From DASQHW01 sp038209365 (GTDB lineage: Bacteria > Actinomycetota > Acidimicrobiia > IMCC26256 > PALSA-610), in the NCBI GenBank assembly GCA_038209365.1, contig JBBQXS010000009.1, positions 49,027 through 113,026 on the forward strand: a stretch of 64,000 nt of DNA, given 5' to 3'. The notes under the pieces were generated by a model, which ran no database searches, was not told the origin of the DNA, and saw nothing but the letters and a program-made list of their open reading frames with translations. Position numbers and translations under genes: made by a program. Positions 52,490 to 61,002 of this stretch are shown in pieces; positions within the stretch are counted from its first letter, which is position 1, and every line of letters begins with the position of its first letter.

Positions 52490-53275
52490 TCAGGGTTGCA
52501 GGACGGAGCGGATTTCGTTGACGGCGTACGCGCGGGTGGTGGTCAGTGTTGCGGTGCCGATGTCGGGCAGGACGACGGGTGCGATGAGGTCGGGCCCGGT
52601 GAGTGTTGCGGTGGCGCGCCATACCGCGCCGATGGAGATCGTGTGCGGGCCCTTGGTCTCGAAGGTGTAGTGGCCGCTTCCGGCGTCTCGGGTGGGGCCG
52701 CCGTCGACGCTGATCGTGTAGTGGTCGAGGGTGGCGGTGCCGACGATGCGGTAGCCGCGGATGGCTGCAGCGATGGTTTTGGTGTTCGGTCCGGTGGTCC
52801 AGATTCGCGTGTCGAGTCCGGTGATGCCACGGGTGGCGGGGTCGGTGAGGATTGTGGGTGCCGGGAGGCGCGCGGCCCGCCAGGTCTCGGCGAGTGTCGG
52901 CGGTTGCGGCAGCGCGACCGTGGGAGCGACGCCGACGGGCTGGATCGGTACGCACACGCGGTAGTCGGCGACGACCGCGCCGTTGGGAGCGGTGCCGACG
53001 ATGTGATACTCGGAACCGCCGCGTGGGTTCCCGGGCACCACGCACCACCCTGCCAGGCTTCCAATCGTCGCCCGTTCCGGAATGACTCGATACGAGACGT
53101 ACGAAACCAATGGTGTCGCCCCCGCGTTTGCCGTGCTCGAACCTGGATTCGAATACGTCAAGCCCACCTGCACCTCGCCGGGTTGGCCGAGCGAGCCGCT
53201 GCCGGAAACCTCCGCACGCGCGGTTCCAGCCGCGAGGCTCAAGAACGCGGCAGTGAGCGTGACGAATCGCTTCAC
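52490..53275 (-). CDS. Exported protein of unknown function
   Basis: A 261-residue precursor with signal peptide MKRFVTLTAAFLSLAAGTARA. The mature protein has a Pro-rich beta start (EVQVGLTYSNPG), a Cys-containing domain (WCVVPGNPRGGSEYHI, DYRVCVPIQPVG), an extended linker and an Ig-like C-terminal domain (RIVGTATLDHYTISVDGG, HTISIGAVWRATATLTG). It overlaps the upstream lipoprotein gene by 4 nt (ATGA), so the two are made together and may form an extracellular complex. Convergent with the preceding secreted-protein gene. Family not recognised. Confidence 0.75.
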   Translation of the reverse strand: MKRFVTLTAAFLSLAAGTARAEVSGSGSLGQPGEVQVGLTYSNPGSSTANAGATPLVSYVSYRVIPERATIGSLAGWCVVPGNPRGGSEYHIVGTAPNGAVVADYRVCVPIQPVGVAPTVALPQPPTLAETWRAARLPAPTILTDPATRGITGLDTRIWTTGPNTKTIAAAIRGYRIVGTATLDHYTISVDGGPTRDAGSGHYTFETKGPHTISIGAVWRATATLTGPDLIAPVVLPDIGTATLTTTRAYAVNEIRSVLQP

Positions 53276-53874
53276 AGGCGGACGTCCTCGTTGACTTCCG
53301 ACACGCTGGCGAGGTACCAGCGATCTCCGACACGCACGACGACGTACTGATATGCCGTGGTCGGCGCGGACATTCGACGCTGGCTGGTCACTCTTCCCGA
53401 GGGATCGACGATCTTCTGCGTGACGATGTGCTCGTTCACGCGCGCCGAGAACACAGTCGGTGTCTGCGAGACAATGCGGATTTGATTGTCCCCGTTGCGA
53501 ATCTCGTATCCGCGCTTCTTGTCGTCACGCAAGACGCCGAGGTCATGGCGATATCCGGCGTCGATCGCCGAGCTCGGCGCGGTGAAGTTGGAGGCAAGCG
53601 AAGGGTCCACTCGATGCGCCACCGTCCAGTTGGCGTAGTCGAGGAGCGACTGCAGGATCTCCTTGTAGTTGGTGCCGGTGTTGACGAGCTTCGGGGGCGG
53701 GACGGAGTCGTCGAAGCTGTAGAGCGGGATCGTGGTCGTCGTCGTGGTCGCCTGGCGCGCAGGCGTGGTCGGCGGCGCGGAGCGAGGCAGGGTTGCCTTC
53801 GGGGTGCCGCTGCTGCTGCACGCGGCAAAGCCCAAGAGAGAGATGGAGATGACCTGGCGGCCCCACGTCGCCAC
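53272..53874 (-). CDS. Putative lipoprotein with Thr/Pro linker
   Basis: The 200-residue precursor has a lipobox LLGFAAC (Cys19), then a threonine/proline-rich linker (about 22-50, with a run of six threonines) and a C-terminal alpha/beta domain of about 130 residues that resembles NTF2-like secreted folds: NYKEILQSLLDYANWTVAHR, and YQYVVVRVGDRWYLASV at the end. It is translationally coupled to the exported protein downstream. ATG 53874 follows basic residues with no competing start. Role unknown; the linker suggests the domain is held away from the membrane. Confidence 0.78.
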   Translation of the reverse strand: MATWGRQVISISLLGFAACSSSGTPKATLPRSAPPTTPARQATTTTTTIPLYSFDDSVPPPKLVNTGTNYKEILQSLLDYANWTVAHRVDPSLASNFTAPSSAIDAGYRHDLGVLRDDKKRGYEIRNGDNQIRIVSQTPTVFSARVNEHIVTQKIVDPSGRVTSQRRMSAPTTAYQYVVVRVGDRWYLASVSEVNEDVRL

Positions 53875-53934
53875 GGCGGCAGGCTACGGCGTAGGCACGC
53901 ACGACCACAATGCCTGCTCGATACACTCCGGCTC

Positions 53935-54072
53935 GTGAAGGCCTTTCGGCGACTGCTCGTCGTCCTCGGCGTCGCGGGTCTCATCGGCGCGATCGCGAAG
54001 TTGCGCGGCAAGGGTGGTGTGCCACCGACGAGCGGAGGCTGGCGCGAGCTCGAGGGCCCAGACTTCCGCTGA
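53935..54072 (+). CDS. 45-residue single-span peptide upstream of a saccharopine dehydrogenase-like gene
   Basis: A short open frame reads MKAFRRLLVVLGVAGLIGAIAKL, a basic start and one membrane span, then KGGVPPTSGGWRELEGPDFR. GTG 53935 is the start. Its TGA overlaps the next ATG (TGATG at 54070-54074), a coupling usually seen in real operons, and there are 60 bp before it to the divergent lipoprotein gene. No family name; it might anchor or regulate the enzyme encoded downstream. Confidence 0.6.
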   Translation: MKAFRRLLVVLGVAGLIGAIAKLRGKGGVPPTSGGWRELEGPDFR

Positions 54073-55061
54073 TGACGATCGCACTCGTCGTCGGCGTGGG
54101 TGCAGTCGGCACACGCGCCGCGCGCCAGCTCATCGACACCCCAGGTATCGACCGCTTGTTGCTCGCCGATCGCGACGACACCCAACTCACCGAAGTCGCC
54201 GATGCGCTCGGCCCCGACGCCGGCGCGATCGATTTCGCGCCCGGCGATCCAATTCCTTCAGACGTCGACGTCGTCGCGACCGCGCTCCCCGGCGGGGTCG
54301 ATCACACCGTCGTGTCGGCGGCGATCGCGGCGGGCGTTCCGGTTGCATCGAGTGACGACGAGCACGACGCGATCGAACAGCTACGCGCGCTCTCGCCGAA
54401 CGCGAAGAGCGCGGAGGTCACGATTGCCGTCGGCTGCGGTCTCGCGCCGGGCCTTGCCGACGTGTTGGCGTCTCACGCCGCGACGATGTTCGAGAAGGTC
54501 GACGAGATCCGGGTCGCTCGTACGGGTTGGGGCGGACCGGCCTGCGTCGACACCGTTCGACACGAACGACGCGCGCTCGTTCACACGTGGCACGACGGCT
54601 CGTGGCGCGAAGAGCACCCCCACGGCGACAACCTGGTGTGGTTCCCGGAGCCGATCGGCGGCCGCGATTGCCGCACCGTCACGGGGAGCACCGCGCTGCT
54701 CGTCGACGCCTTCGGTGCAGTGCCGCGTCTCAGTCTGCAGGTCGGCGAGCCGCCCAAGCGGGCGAGGTTCCGCAGGCAGTTCGGCGACGAGGGCGAGTGG
54801 GGCGCCGCCCGGGTCGACGTGTGGGGACGCCGCGACGGAACGCTCGATTGCGTCGTCTACGGCGTCGTCGAACGCACCGCCGTCGCGGCGGGCACCGTCC
54901 TCGCGGTCACGGCCGCCCGGCTCGGAGGCGCGCTCGAGCCGAGCCTGCACCGGCCCGGCGTGCACGGACTCGCGTCGTTGGTCACGCCGGTGCCGTTCCT
55001 CGCCGAGCTCGCGCAACGCGGCGTGCGCGCGGCGGCGTTCGAGGGCGTCGCGGTCGCGTGA
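54072..55061 (+). CDS. Saccharopine dehydrogenase-like NAD(P) oxidoreductase
   Basis: The 329-residue protein has an N-terminal Rossmann fold with IALVVGVGAVGTRAARQL (4-21), LLLADRD, VDVVATALPGG and VASSDD, the pattern of the Sacchrp_dh_NADP family. The C-terminal half lacks clear catalytic residues of lysine biosynthesis, and family members include trans-acting enoyl reductases and homospermidine-type enzymes, so the reaction is open. The GGVDHTVVSAA loop and VGCGLAPGLADVLA are well conserved in actinobacterial homologues. Convergent with the histidine-kinase gene. Confidence 0.82.
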   Translation: MTIALVVGVGAVGTRAARQLIDTPGIDRLLLADRDDTQLTEVADALGPDAGAIDFAPGDPIPSDVDVVATALPGGVDHTVVSAAIAAGVPVASSDDEHDAIEQLRALSPNAKSAEVTIAVGCGLAPGLADVLASHAATMFEKVDEIRVARTGWGGPACVDTVRHERRALVHTWHDGSWREEHPHGDNLVWFPEPIGGRDCRTVTGSTALLVDAFGAVPRLSLQVGEPPKRARFRRQFGDEGEWGAARVDVWGRRDGTLDCVVYGVVERTAVAAGTVLAVTAARLGGALEPSLHRPGVHGLASLVTPVPFLAELAQRGVRAAAFEGVAVA

Positions 55062-55092
55062 GGGCGGTTCGGTAGCGACAGCGTCGTGTCGG

Positions 55093-56319
55093 TCAAGCGC
55101 GCGGCAACTCGACGCGGAAGAGCGGGGGCCGCGCTCGCACCAGCACGATCGTCCCGCCTTCGGTGGTGATCAACGTGCGCGCCAACGCCAGGCCGATGCC
55201 GTGTCCGTCCGGGCGCAGGTGCGATTCGAACAACGTGGCGACCGCGGCGGGGTCGATGCCCGGCCCGTCGTCTTCGACGTCGATGCGTGCGCGACGCTCG
55301 TCCGCGTTCACGCGCACCTTGATCGTGCCGTGTCCGTGACGCGCCGCGTTCGACAGCAAGATGTCGACCACCTGACCGATGGCGCCGACCGCGGCCACGG
55401 CCGGGACATCGTGTGCGGCGTCGACGACGATCTGACGGCCCTCGCGCGCGACGATCGGCCTGACATCGTCGGTGTGCTGACGGACGAGGTCGGCGAGGTC
55501 GAAAAGGGTGACGATCCCCGGGCGTCCGGTGCGGGCGAGCGCGAGCAGATCGTCGATCGTCGTGTTGAGCCGGGTGCTCTGCTCGAGCGCGGCCTCGGCC
55601 TCTTCCCGTACCTGCGGATCGGAGCTCGTGAGCAGCTCTTCGATGCGCAACTGCAGGCCGGTGAGCGCGGATCGGAGCTGATGGCTCGCGTGGGCCGAGA
55701 AGCTGCGCTCGGCGAGGAGCAAGCGGTCGATGCGCGCGGCGCTGCGATCGAGCGCATCGGCGATGTCGTCGATCTCCTGCACGCCGCTCCGGGGTGTCGA
55801 GAGCGAGAAGTCCCCGATGCCGAGCCGGTTCGCCGATCGAGCCAATCGGGCGAGCGGTCGTGCGAGCTGGGCGCTCTGCACGAACGACAGCAGCAATGCT
55901 CCGCCGAGCGCGACGGCCGCGACCAACCCGACCACCAGAAGCGCCCTGGCGACGCGCGCATCCACGTCGTCGACCGGCGCCTGCACGGACACCTCGGTGC
56001 CGTTCGGGCCGACCGCCGTGGCGAGGAGCGCGGTGCGCTCGGGCTCCCTGGTCGCGAGCGTGCGACCCCCCGGCCAGTGCAGGACGACACGGTCGTCCGA
56101 GGGAACGAGACGCTGCAGCTCGGACGCGAGGACCTCGGGCGCGTGCGCCAGAGTGTCACCCTTGCCGAGCTCTCGCGCGACGCGCGTGGCATCCCGATCG
56201 AGCTGCGACTGTGCCTCGTCGTGCACGACGCGGTCGAGCACGAACGCAAGGGGGATTCCGAAGAGCGCGACCGTCGCGATGACGATCGTGAGCGTCGACG
56301 TCAGCAGCCGCCGCCGCAT
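55093..56319 (-). CDS. Two-component sensor histidine kinase
   Basis: A 408-residue membrane kinase: span 1 (about 5-28), an extracytoplasmic sensor of about 95 residues, span 2 (127-148), HAMP (150-203), dimerisation domain with phospho-acceptor His213 in ASHQLRSALTGL, and an HATPase domain with N box LLSNAARHG, G1 VEDDGPGID and G2 PDGHGIGLALARTL. It follows the response-regulator gene by 9 nt. The sensor domain has no recognisable ligand motif. In other actinobacteria, kinases of this architecture often sense envelope stress. Confidence 0.94.
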   Translation of the reverse strand: MRRRLLTSTLTIVIATVALFGIPLAFVLDRVVHDEAQSQLDRDATRVARELGKGDTLAHAPEVLASELQRLVPSDDRVVLHWPGGRTLATREPERTALLATAVGPNGTEVSVQAPVDDVDARVARALLVVGLVAAVALGGALLLSFVQSAQLARPLARLARSANRLGIGDFSLSTPRSGVQEIDDIADALDRSAARIDRLLLAERSFSAHASHQLRSALTGLQLRIEELLTSSDPQVREEAEAALEQSTRLNTTIDDLLALARTGRPGIVTLFDLADLVRQHTDDVRPIVAREGRQIVVDAAHDVPAVAAVGAIGQVVDILLSNAARHGHGTIKVRVNADERRARIDVEDDGPGIDPAAVATLFESHLRPDGHGIGLALARTLITTEGGTIVLVRARPPLFRVELPRA

Positions 56320-56328
56320 CCCGTCGTC

Positions 56329-56994
56329 TCAGCCAGTTTCGAAGCGGAAGCCGACGCCGCGTACCGTGCTGATGAAACGCGGCTGCGTCGGGTCGTCGCC
56401 CAGCTTCTTCCGCAGCGACGAGATGTGCATGTCGAGCGTTCGCGTCGACCCGTAGTAGTGCTCGTCCCACACCTCGTGCATGATGCGCTGGCGTGACACG
56501 ACGCGTCCGGCATCCGTGACCAGGAGGGCGAGAAGATCGAACTCCTTGGGAGTGAGGTCGAGCTCGGCTTCGTTCTGCCACGCACGGTGCGCCGAGGGAT
56601 CGACGCGGACCTCCTGCACCGTCGCCGGCCGCGGCGTCGCGAGCCGCAGGCGCACGCGCATTCGCGCAAGAAGTTCCGCGAGGCGGAACGGCTTGGTCAC
56701 GTAGTCGTCCGCGCCCGCGTCGAGACCGGTGACGACGTCGGACTCCTCCGAGCGCGCAGTGAGAATGACGATCGGCAACCAGTTGTCACGTTCGCGCATC
56801 GACCGGCACACGTCGAGCCCGTCGATGTCGGGCAACGTGAGGTCCAGGAGCACGAGGTCGACGTCATCGCGCGGCGCGGCCAGCGCGTCGTTGCCGCTGG
56901 TGACGTGCTGCACGGCAAAGCCCTCGCGCTCGATCGCGCGCACCAGCGGCGTGGCAATCGCGGCGTCGTCCTCCACGATCAGGATCGATGTCAT
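56329..56994 (-). CDS. OmpR-family response regulator
   Basis: The 221-residue regulator has a receiver domain with acidic pocket VEDD (8-10), phospho-acceptor Asp51 (LVLLDLTLPD), Thr and Lys switch residues in ILTARS and DDYVTKPFRLAELLAR, and a winged-helix effector domain ending ISSLRKKLGDDPTQPRFISTVRGVGFRF. It is the first gene of the two-component operon, transcribed away from the large lipid-synthase gene; 170 bp of divergent promoter lies between them, so regulation of that gene by this system is possible. Confidence 0.95.
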   Translation of the reverse strand: MTSILIVEDDAAIATPLVRAIEREGFAVQHVTSGNDALAAPRDDVDLVLLDLTLPDIDGLDVCRSMRERDNWLPIVILTARSEESDVVTGLDAGADDYVTKPFRLAELLARMRVRLRLATPRPATVQEVRVDPSAHRAWQNEAELDLTPKEFDLLALLVTDAGRVVSRQRIMHEVWDEHYYGSTRTLDMHISSLRKKLGDDPTQPRFISTVRGVGFRFETG

Positions 56995-57164
56995 GGTCGG
57001 AGCGTACGACGGACGGACTCCAGGCCGGCCACCGAGGGCCGGGAGCGGGCCGGTGATATGGGAATCCTTGCCTCGGCGGCCGGCCGGCCGAGCGAAGGGG
57101 ATGATGGGGTGTTCGGTGTGCTCGATGGGCGTACGGTCGGGCCTCGAGGAGCGGATTACGGTCC

Positions 57165-60100
57165 ATGACGATGAACGACGACCCGCCCGGCGCGCACGTG
57201 CCGTCGGTCGGCGACGACGGCCCGGCTGCGCGCGCAGCGCAGTTCCCGCCCATTGCCGATGTGCTCACGATCCCGGTGACGCGCGGCGGGCGCGTCCTCG
57301 TCTTCTCGGACCTGCGCATGGTGCCGGGCGGCAGTGACGTCTCTCGTGAGGCGAGCCGCGCCATTGCGCGTGCGATCGAAGAGTGTCGCGGCCCGGCGGT
57401 CATCGTGTTCGCCGGTGACATGTTCGATCTGTTGTGCGACGGTCGCCCCGATCTCGACGGGCCGCTGGCGGCACATCCCCGTCTCGGCGCCGCGCTCAAC
57501 TCGTTCCTGGGCGCGCCGGAGCGCCGGGTTGTGTTCCTGCCCGGAACGCGCGATGCGGCCCTCGCGCACGACGGTCGCTTGTCGGCCGCCATGCAGGAGA
57601 ACGGGTGGGAGACCGCGCTGAGCTGCGTGCTGGAGATCGATACCGGCGAAGGGCTACACGTCGTACGAGTCGAGCCCGGCCAGCGTCTCGACCCGTCCGC
57701 CGCATTCGCCGACCCGCGCGATCCCCACGATCATCCGCTCGCGCAGCACCTCGAGCGCGAGGTCCTTCCGATGCTCGCGACGAGCGGCGACCCGTCGCAT
57801 GCGGCGACGTGGCTGCAAGGCATCGACGACGCCGACCCGGCCGACATGGGTTCGCTCGTCGCGTCGCGATTCGCGTACCGGCGGCTGTTCCGTCGCGCGG
57901 TATGGCTCACGCTTCCCGTACTCGCGTTGCTCGCGTTGTTCTTCCCGGTCGCCGTCTGGTCCGCACACCACAACGATTCACTGGCACACGTCTTCCGTCT
58001 CCTGGCGGGCGGCTTCGCGATCGAGCTCGCGCTGGTCGTGATCGCCCTCGCGTTCGTCGTCGCGCAGCTGCGCGACGCGCTGAGCTCGGTGTCATGGTGG
58101 GCACGCACCGCGCGCAGCAACGACGCCGCGCGCGGTGCGGCGGTCGCGCTCGCGGCCGCGGGGGACTCGGGGCTCGTGACTGCCCACACGCGGCGGCCCG
58201 AGCTCACCGATCTCGGCGGCGGGGCGTTCTACGCGAACTGCGGGGGTGCAGGCCGAGTCGTCGAGCGGCTGCGGACGCGGGCAGGTATGCCACCCGTCTA
58301 CGGAGCCCGGCTGCGGTGCTCGTGGCTCGATCTCGAGGCGGGCGCCGCGCTGCACGTGCGACTGTTGCACGGCGTGCGCGAGCTCCCGGAGCAAACGCAG
58401 CTCGAACGGCTCGCCACGCGCCGGCAAGAACGGACGGTGTGGCCGCCGGTCGAGGTTGCGAGGCATCCCGGCACGGTGACCTGGCCGTCCTACGGCGACG
58501 CCACGGCGACCCGTCGCCGGACCCGACGGATCGCCGCCGCCGCGATCGCCATTGCCGGCGTGTTCAACGTGGTGTCGGCGGTGACGTTGCCGCTCGCGTC
58601 GCGCCTCAACGCACTCGGCCGGTTCACGCCGATCGAAGTGCCCGAAGCGGCGACCGCGATCGTGGCCGTCTCCGGCCTCGGCCTCTTGCTGCTCGCCCGT
58701 GGTGTGCGACGCGGGCAACGGCACGCGTGGATGCTTGCCATCTCACTGCTGCTCGTCAGCGTCGTCGGACACGTGGTCAAGGGTCTCGACGTCGAAGAAG
58801 CGCTCGTCGCGCTCGCGGTCGGCGCGTTCTTGTTCGTGCACCACGACGACTTCAATGCGCCCGGCAACCCGTCGTCTGCGCGCCGTGCCCTGAGCGCATT
58901 GCTCGTCGGTATCGCCGTCGCCATCGCCGGCGGCACCGTCGGCGTGGCGCTGCGACGCCCGAATTTGTCTCTCGCCGAGATCTCGCAGGCCGTCACCGAA
59001 CGGCTCGTGGGCGTCCAGAGCGTCGACCTCCCGCCCCGCATCGATCGCCTCATGACACCGGCCATGCTCGGCGTCGGGATCGGCATCGCGCTCACGTTCT
59101 GCTGGCTCCTGTTCCGTCCCGCGGTCGCACCCCGGGTGACGTCGTTCCGGCCGATGTCGAGGGAGCGGGCGCGGTTCCTCGTCGAGCGATACGGCGGCGA
59201 CTCGCTTTCGTACTTCGCACTGCGCGACGACAAGGAATGGTTCGGCTTCCGCGACACGCTGGTGTCGTACAAGGTCCACAACGGGATCGCGCTCGTCTCG
59301 CCCGACCCGGTCGGCCCGGTCGGCCAGCGCACCGAGGCCTGGGGCGCGTTCCGCGAGTTCGCCGACGAACACGGCTGGCCGGTCGCGGTGATGGGCGCGA
59401 GCGGCGATTGGGTGCCTGTGTACCGCGCGAGCGGTATGCACGCCCTCTACATCGGTGACGAAGCGGTCATCGACGTACGCCGGTTCAGCCTCGACGGCAA
59501 ACAGAACAAGAGCCTGCGGCAATCCGCCGGCCGGGTCGCGAAAGCGGGATATGTCGTCGAGTTCTTCGACCCGGCGCAACTCGACGCGCAGCTGCGAGAC
59601 CAGCTGCGGGCGCTCATGAGCGAGAGCCGGCGCGGCGACGTCGAGCGGGGTTTCTCCATGACGCTCGGTCGCGCATTCGAATCCGACGACCGGGGTTTGC
59701 TGCTCGCGGTCGCGTTCGACGAGCACCGGCACCCGGCCGGCTTCTGCCAATTCGTGCCCGCCCGCGCGATCCGCGGGTGGTCGCTCGATCTCATGCGCCG
59801 CTCGGAAGCGCCCGGAGTGCCGAACGGGCTCACCGAGTTCATCGTCGTCGAGACGATCGGTCATCTGCGCAACGAGGGTTTCGTCGGGATGGCGCTGAAC
59901 TTCGCCACGTTCCGGGCGGTGCTCGCGAACGAGACCGGCGATCGGTTGATGCACCGCGCCCAGAAATGGTTCCTGGAGCGCATGAGCGACTCGCTGCAGA
60001 TCGAGTCACTGTGGACGTTCAACGAGAAGTTCCAGCCGGAATGGCATGCGCGCTTCGCGTGCTACGACTCGCCGGAGCACCTGCTCGGCGCGTCGCTCGC

Positions 60101-60227
60101 GGTGGCGCGCGCGGAATCGTTCTTCGAGCTCCCGCTGATCGGACGGTTGTTCGCGACCCGCGGCGATTGCGCACGAGCACCGGACGTCCGATCCGAACCG
60201 GAGGCTCCGGCCCGCTCGGGGGTGTGA
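57165..60227 (+). CDS. Fusion of a degenerate metallophosphoesterase with an MprF-type phosphatidylglycerol aminoacyltransferase
   Basis: A 1020-residue membrane protein. Residues 41-430 look like a calcineurin-type phosphoesterase whose order is kept but whose ligands are mostly changed: DLR for DxH (49-51), GDMFD retained (84-88), GTRD for GNHD (127-130), EPGQRLDP for EHGHxxDP, and AHTR for GHTH (340-343). It is split by a membrane hairpin (245-262 and 281-301). From 455 come about six spans, then a DUF2156/MprF synthase domain (about 655-990: SYFALRDDKEWFGFRDTLVSYKVHNGIALVSPDPVG, FSLDGKQNKSLRQSAGRV). That domain transfers an amino acid from tRNA to phosphatidylglycerol. Start ATG 57165 has GGTCC... 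only weakly; ATG 57171 is an alternative. Confidence 0.88.
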   Translation: MTMNDDPPGAHVPSVGDDGPAARAAQFPPIADVLTIPVTRGGRVLVFSDLRMVPGGSDVSREASRAIARAIEECRGPAVIVFAGDMFDLLCDGRPDLDGPLAAHPRLGAALNSFLGAPERRVVFLPGTRDAALAHDGRLSAAMQENGWETALSCVLEIDTGEGLHVVRVEPGQRLDPSAAFADPRDPHDHPLAQHLEREVLPMLATSGDPSHAATWLQGIDDADPADMGSLVASRFAYRRLFRRAVWLTLPVLALLALFFPVAVWSAHHNDSLAHVFRLLAGGFAIELALVVIALAFVVAQLRDALSSVSWWARTARSNDAARGAAVALAAAGDSGLVTAHTRRPELTDLGGGAFYANCGGAGRVVERLRTRAGMPPVYGARLRCSWLDLEAGAALHVRLLHGVRELPEQTQLERLATRRQERTVWPPVEVARHPGTVTWPSYGDATATRRRTRRIAAAAIAIAGVFNVVSAVTLPLASRLNALGRFTPIEVPEAATAIVAVSGLGLLLLARGVRRGQRHAWMLAISLLLVSVVGHVVKGLDVEEALVALAVGAFLFVHHDDFNAPGNPSSARRALSALLVGIAVAIAGGTVGVALRRPNLSLAEISQAVTERLVGVQSVDLPPRIDRLMTPAMLGVGIGIALTFCWLLFRPAVAPRVTSFRPMSRERARFLVERYGGDSLSYFALRDDKEWFGFRDTLVSYKVHNGIALVSPDPVGPVGQRTEAWGAFREFADEHGWPVAVMGASGDWVPVYRASGMHALYIGDEAVIDVRRFSLDGKQNKSLRQSAGRVAKAGYVVEFFDPAQLDAQLRDQLRALMSESRRGDVERGFSMTLGRAFESDDRGLLLAVAFDEHRHPAGFCQFVPARAIRGWSLDLMRRSEAPGVPNGLTEFIVVETIGHLRNEGFVGMALNFATFRAVLANETGDRLMHRAQKWFLERMSDSLQIESLWTFNEKFQPEWHARFACYDSPEHLLGASLAVARAESFFELPLIGRLFATRGDCARAPDVRSEPEAPARSGV

Positions 60228-60367
60228 GGGCTCGGCGATCTCCGCCGATCTCGAGCACGAGCTCGTCGACGCGCGTTCCGAGCCGCCGTCTTGCGCCGGA
60301 CCGCGACGTGTCGGCGGACACGCGCTCGGGTATGTCCGGCGCACTGCCCACACGAGTTGGAGGAACG

Positions 60368-60919
60368 GTGAACGATCCGATTGCAATGCTGAAGCGGGAT
60401 CACCGCGAGGTCGAGGAGCTGCTGACCAAGCTCGGTGACAGTAAACCCGGCCCGCGCCGGCGCGGCAACGTCGACAAGGTCGAGCGGGCCCTCACCCTCC
60501 ACATGCGGATCGAGGAGCAGCTCGTGTATCCGCTCGTCGCCCGCGCCGTCGGCGAGGAAGAGGCCAAGGAAGCCGAAGTCGAGCACGGCTTGGTACGCGA
60601 GGGGCTCACGCAGCTGCGCGCGCTCGTCGACGAGCCGGGCTTCGGCGCCGTGGTCGAGATGCTGAAGGCCGGTATCAAGCATCACGTGAAGGAGGAAGAG
60701 AAGGAGATCTTCCCCGAGCTGAAGCGCAAGATCGACCGGGAGACACTGCGCGTCGTCGGCGACGAGATGGCTGCCGAGAAGTCGGCGCGTGGCGGTCGCG
60801 CCCCGGCGCGCAAGCGCGCGCCATCGGCCGCGCCGCGCAAGGCCCGGGCAAAAGCGAGCGGTCGGCGGGGCGGTCGTTCTGCGTCCTACCAGCGCAACCC
60901 GGCCGGCACACGCAGCTGA
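60368..60919 (+). CDS. Hemerythrin HHE-domain protein with histone-like tail
   Basis: The 183-residue protein has a four-helix hemerythrin domain (1-140) with ligands in LKRDHREVEELL, LHMRIEEQLVYPLV, VEHGLVREGL and KHHVKEEEKEIFPEL, the set for a di-iron site binding oxygen or NO. The C-terminal 40 residues are basic and Ala/Lys/Arg-rich (ARGGRAPARKRAPSAAPRKARAK), like actinobacterial histone-like or Lsr2-type tails. GTG 60368 has GGAGGA four nt ahead. It follows the lipid-synthase gene by 140 bp on the same strand. Confidence 0.87.
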   Translation: MNDPIAMLKRDHREVEELLTKLGDSKPGPRRRGNVDKVERALTLHMRIEEQLVYPLVARAVGEEEAKEAEVEHGLVREGLTQLRALVDEPGFGAVVEMLKAGIKHHVKEEEKEIFPELKRKIDRETLRVVGDEMAAEKSARGGRAPARKRAPSAAPRKARAKASGRRGGRSASYQRNPAGTRS

Positions 60920-61002
60920 CGACGGACATTTCCGCTCCGGCGCGCCCCTTCGACGCGTCCCGGGGCTTGGCGCTTTCGGCACGCCTCTAATACGGTCCGC
61001 GC

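Noticed and set aside
60680..60690. TCACGTGAAG as a second parS
   Set aside because: Only the core half matches; it is a His-Val-Lys codon run in the hemerythrin gene.
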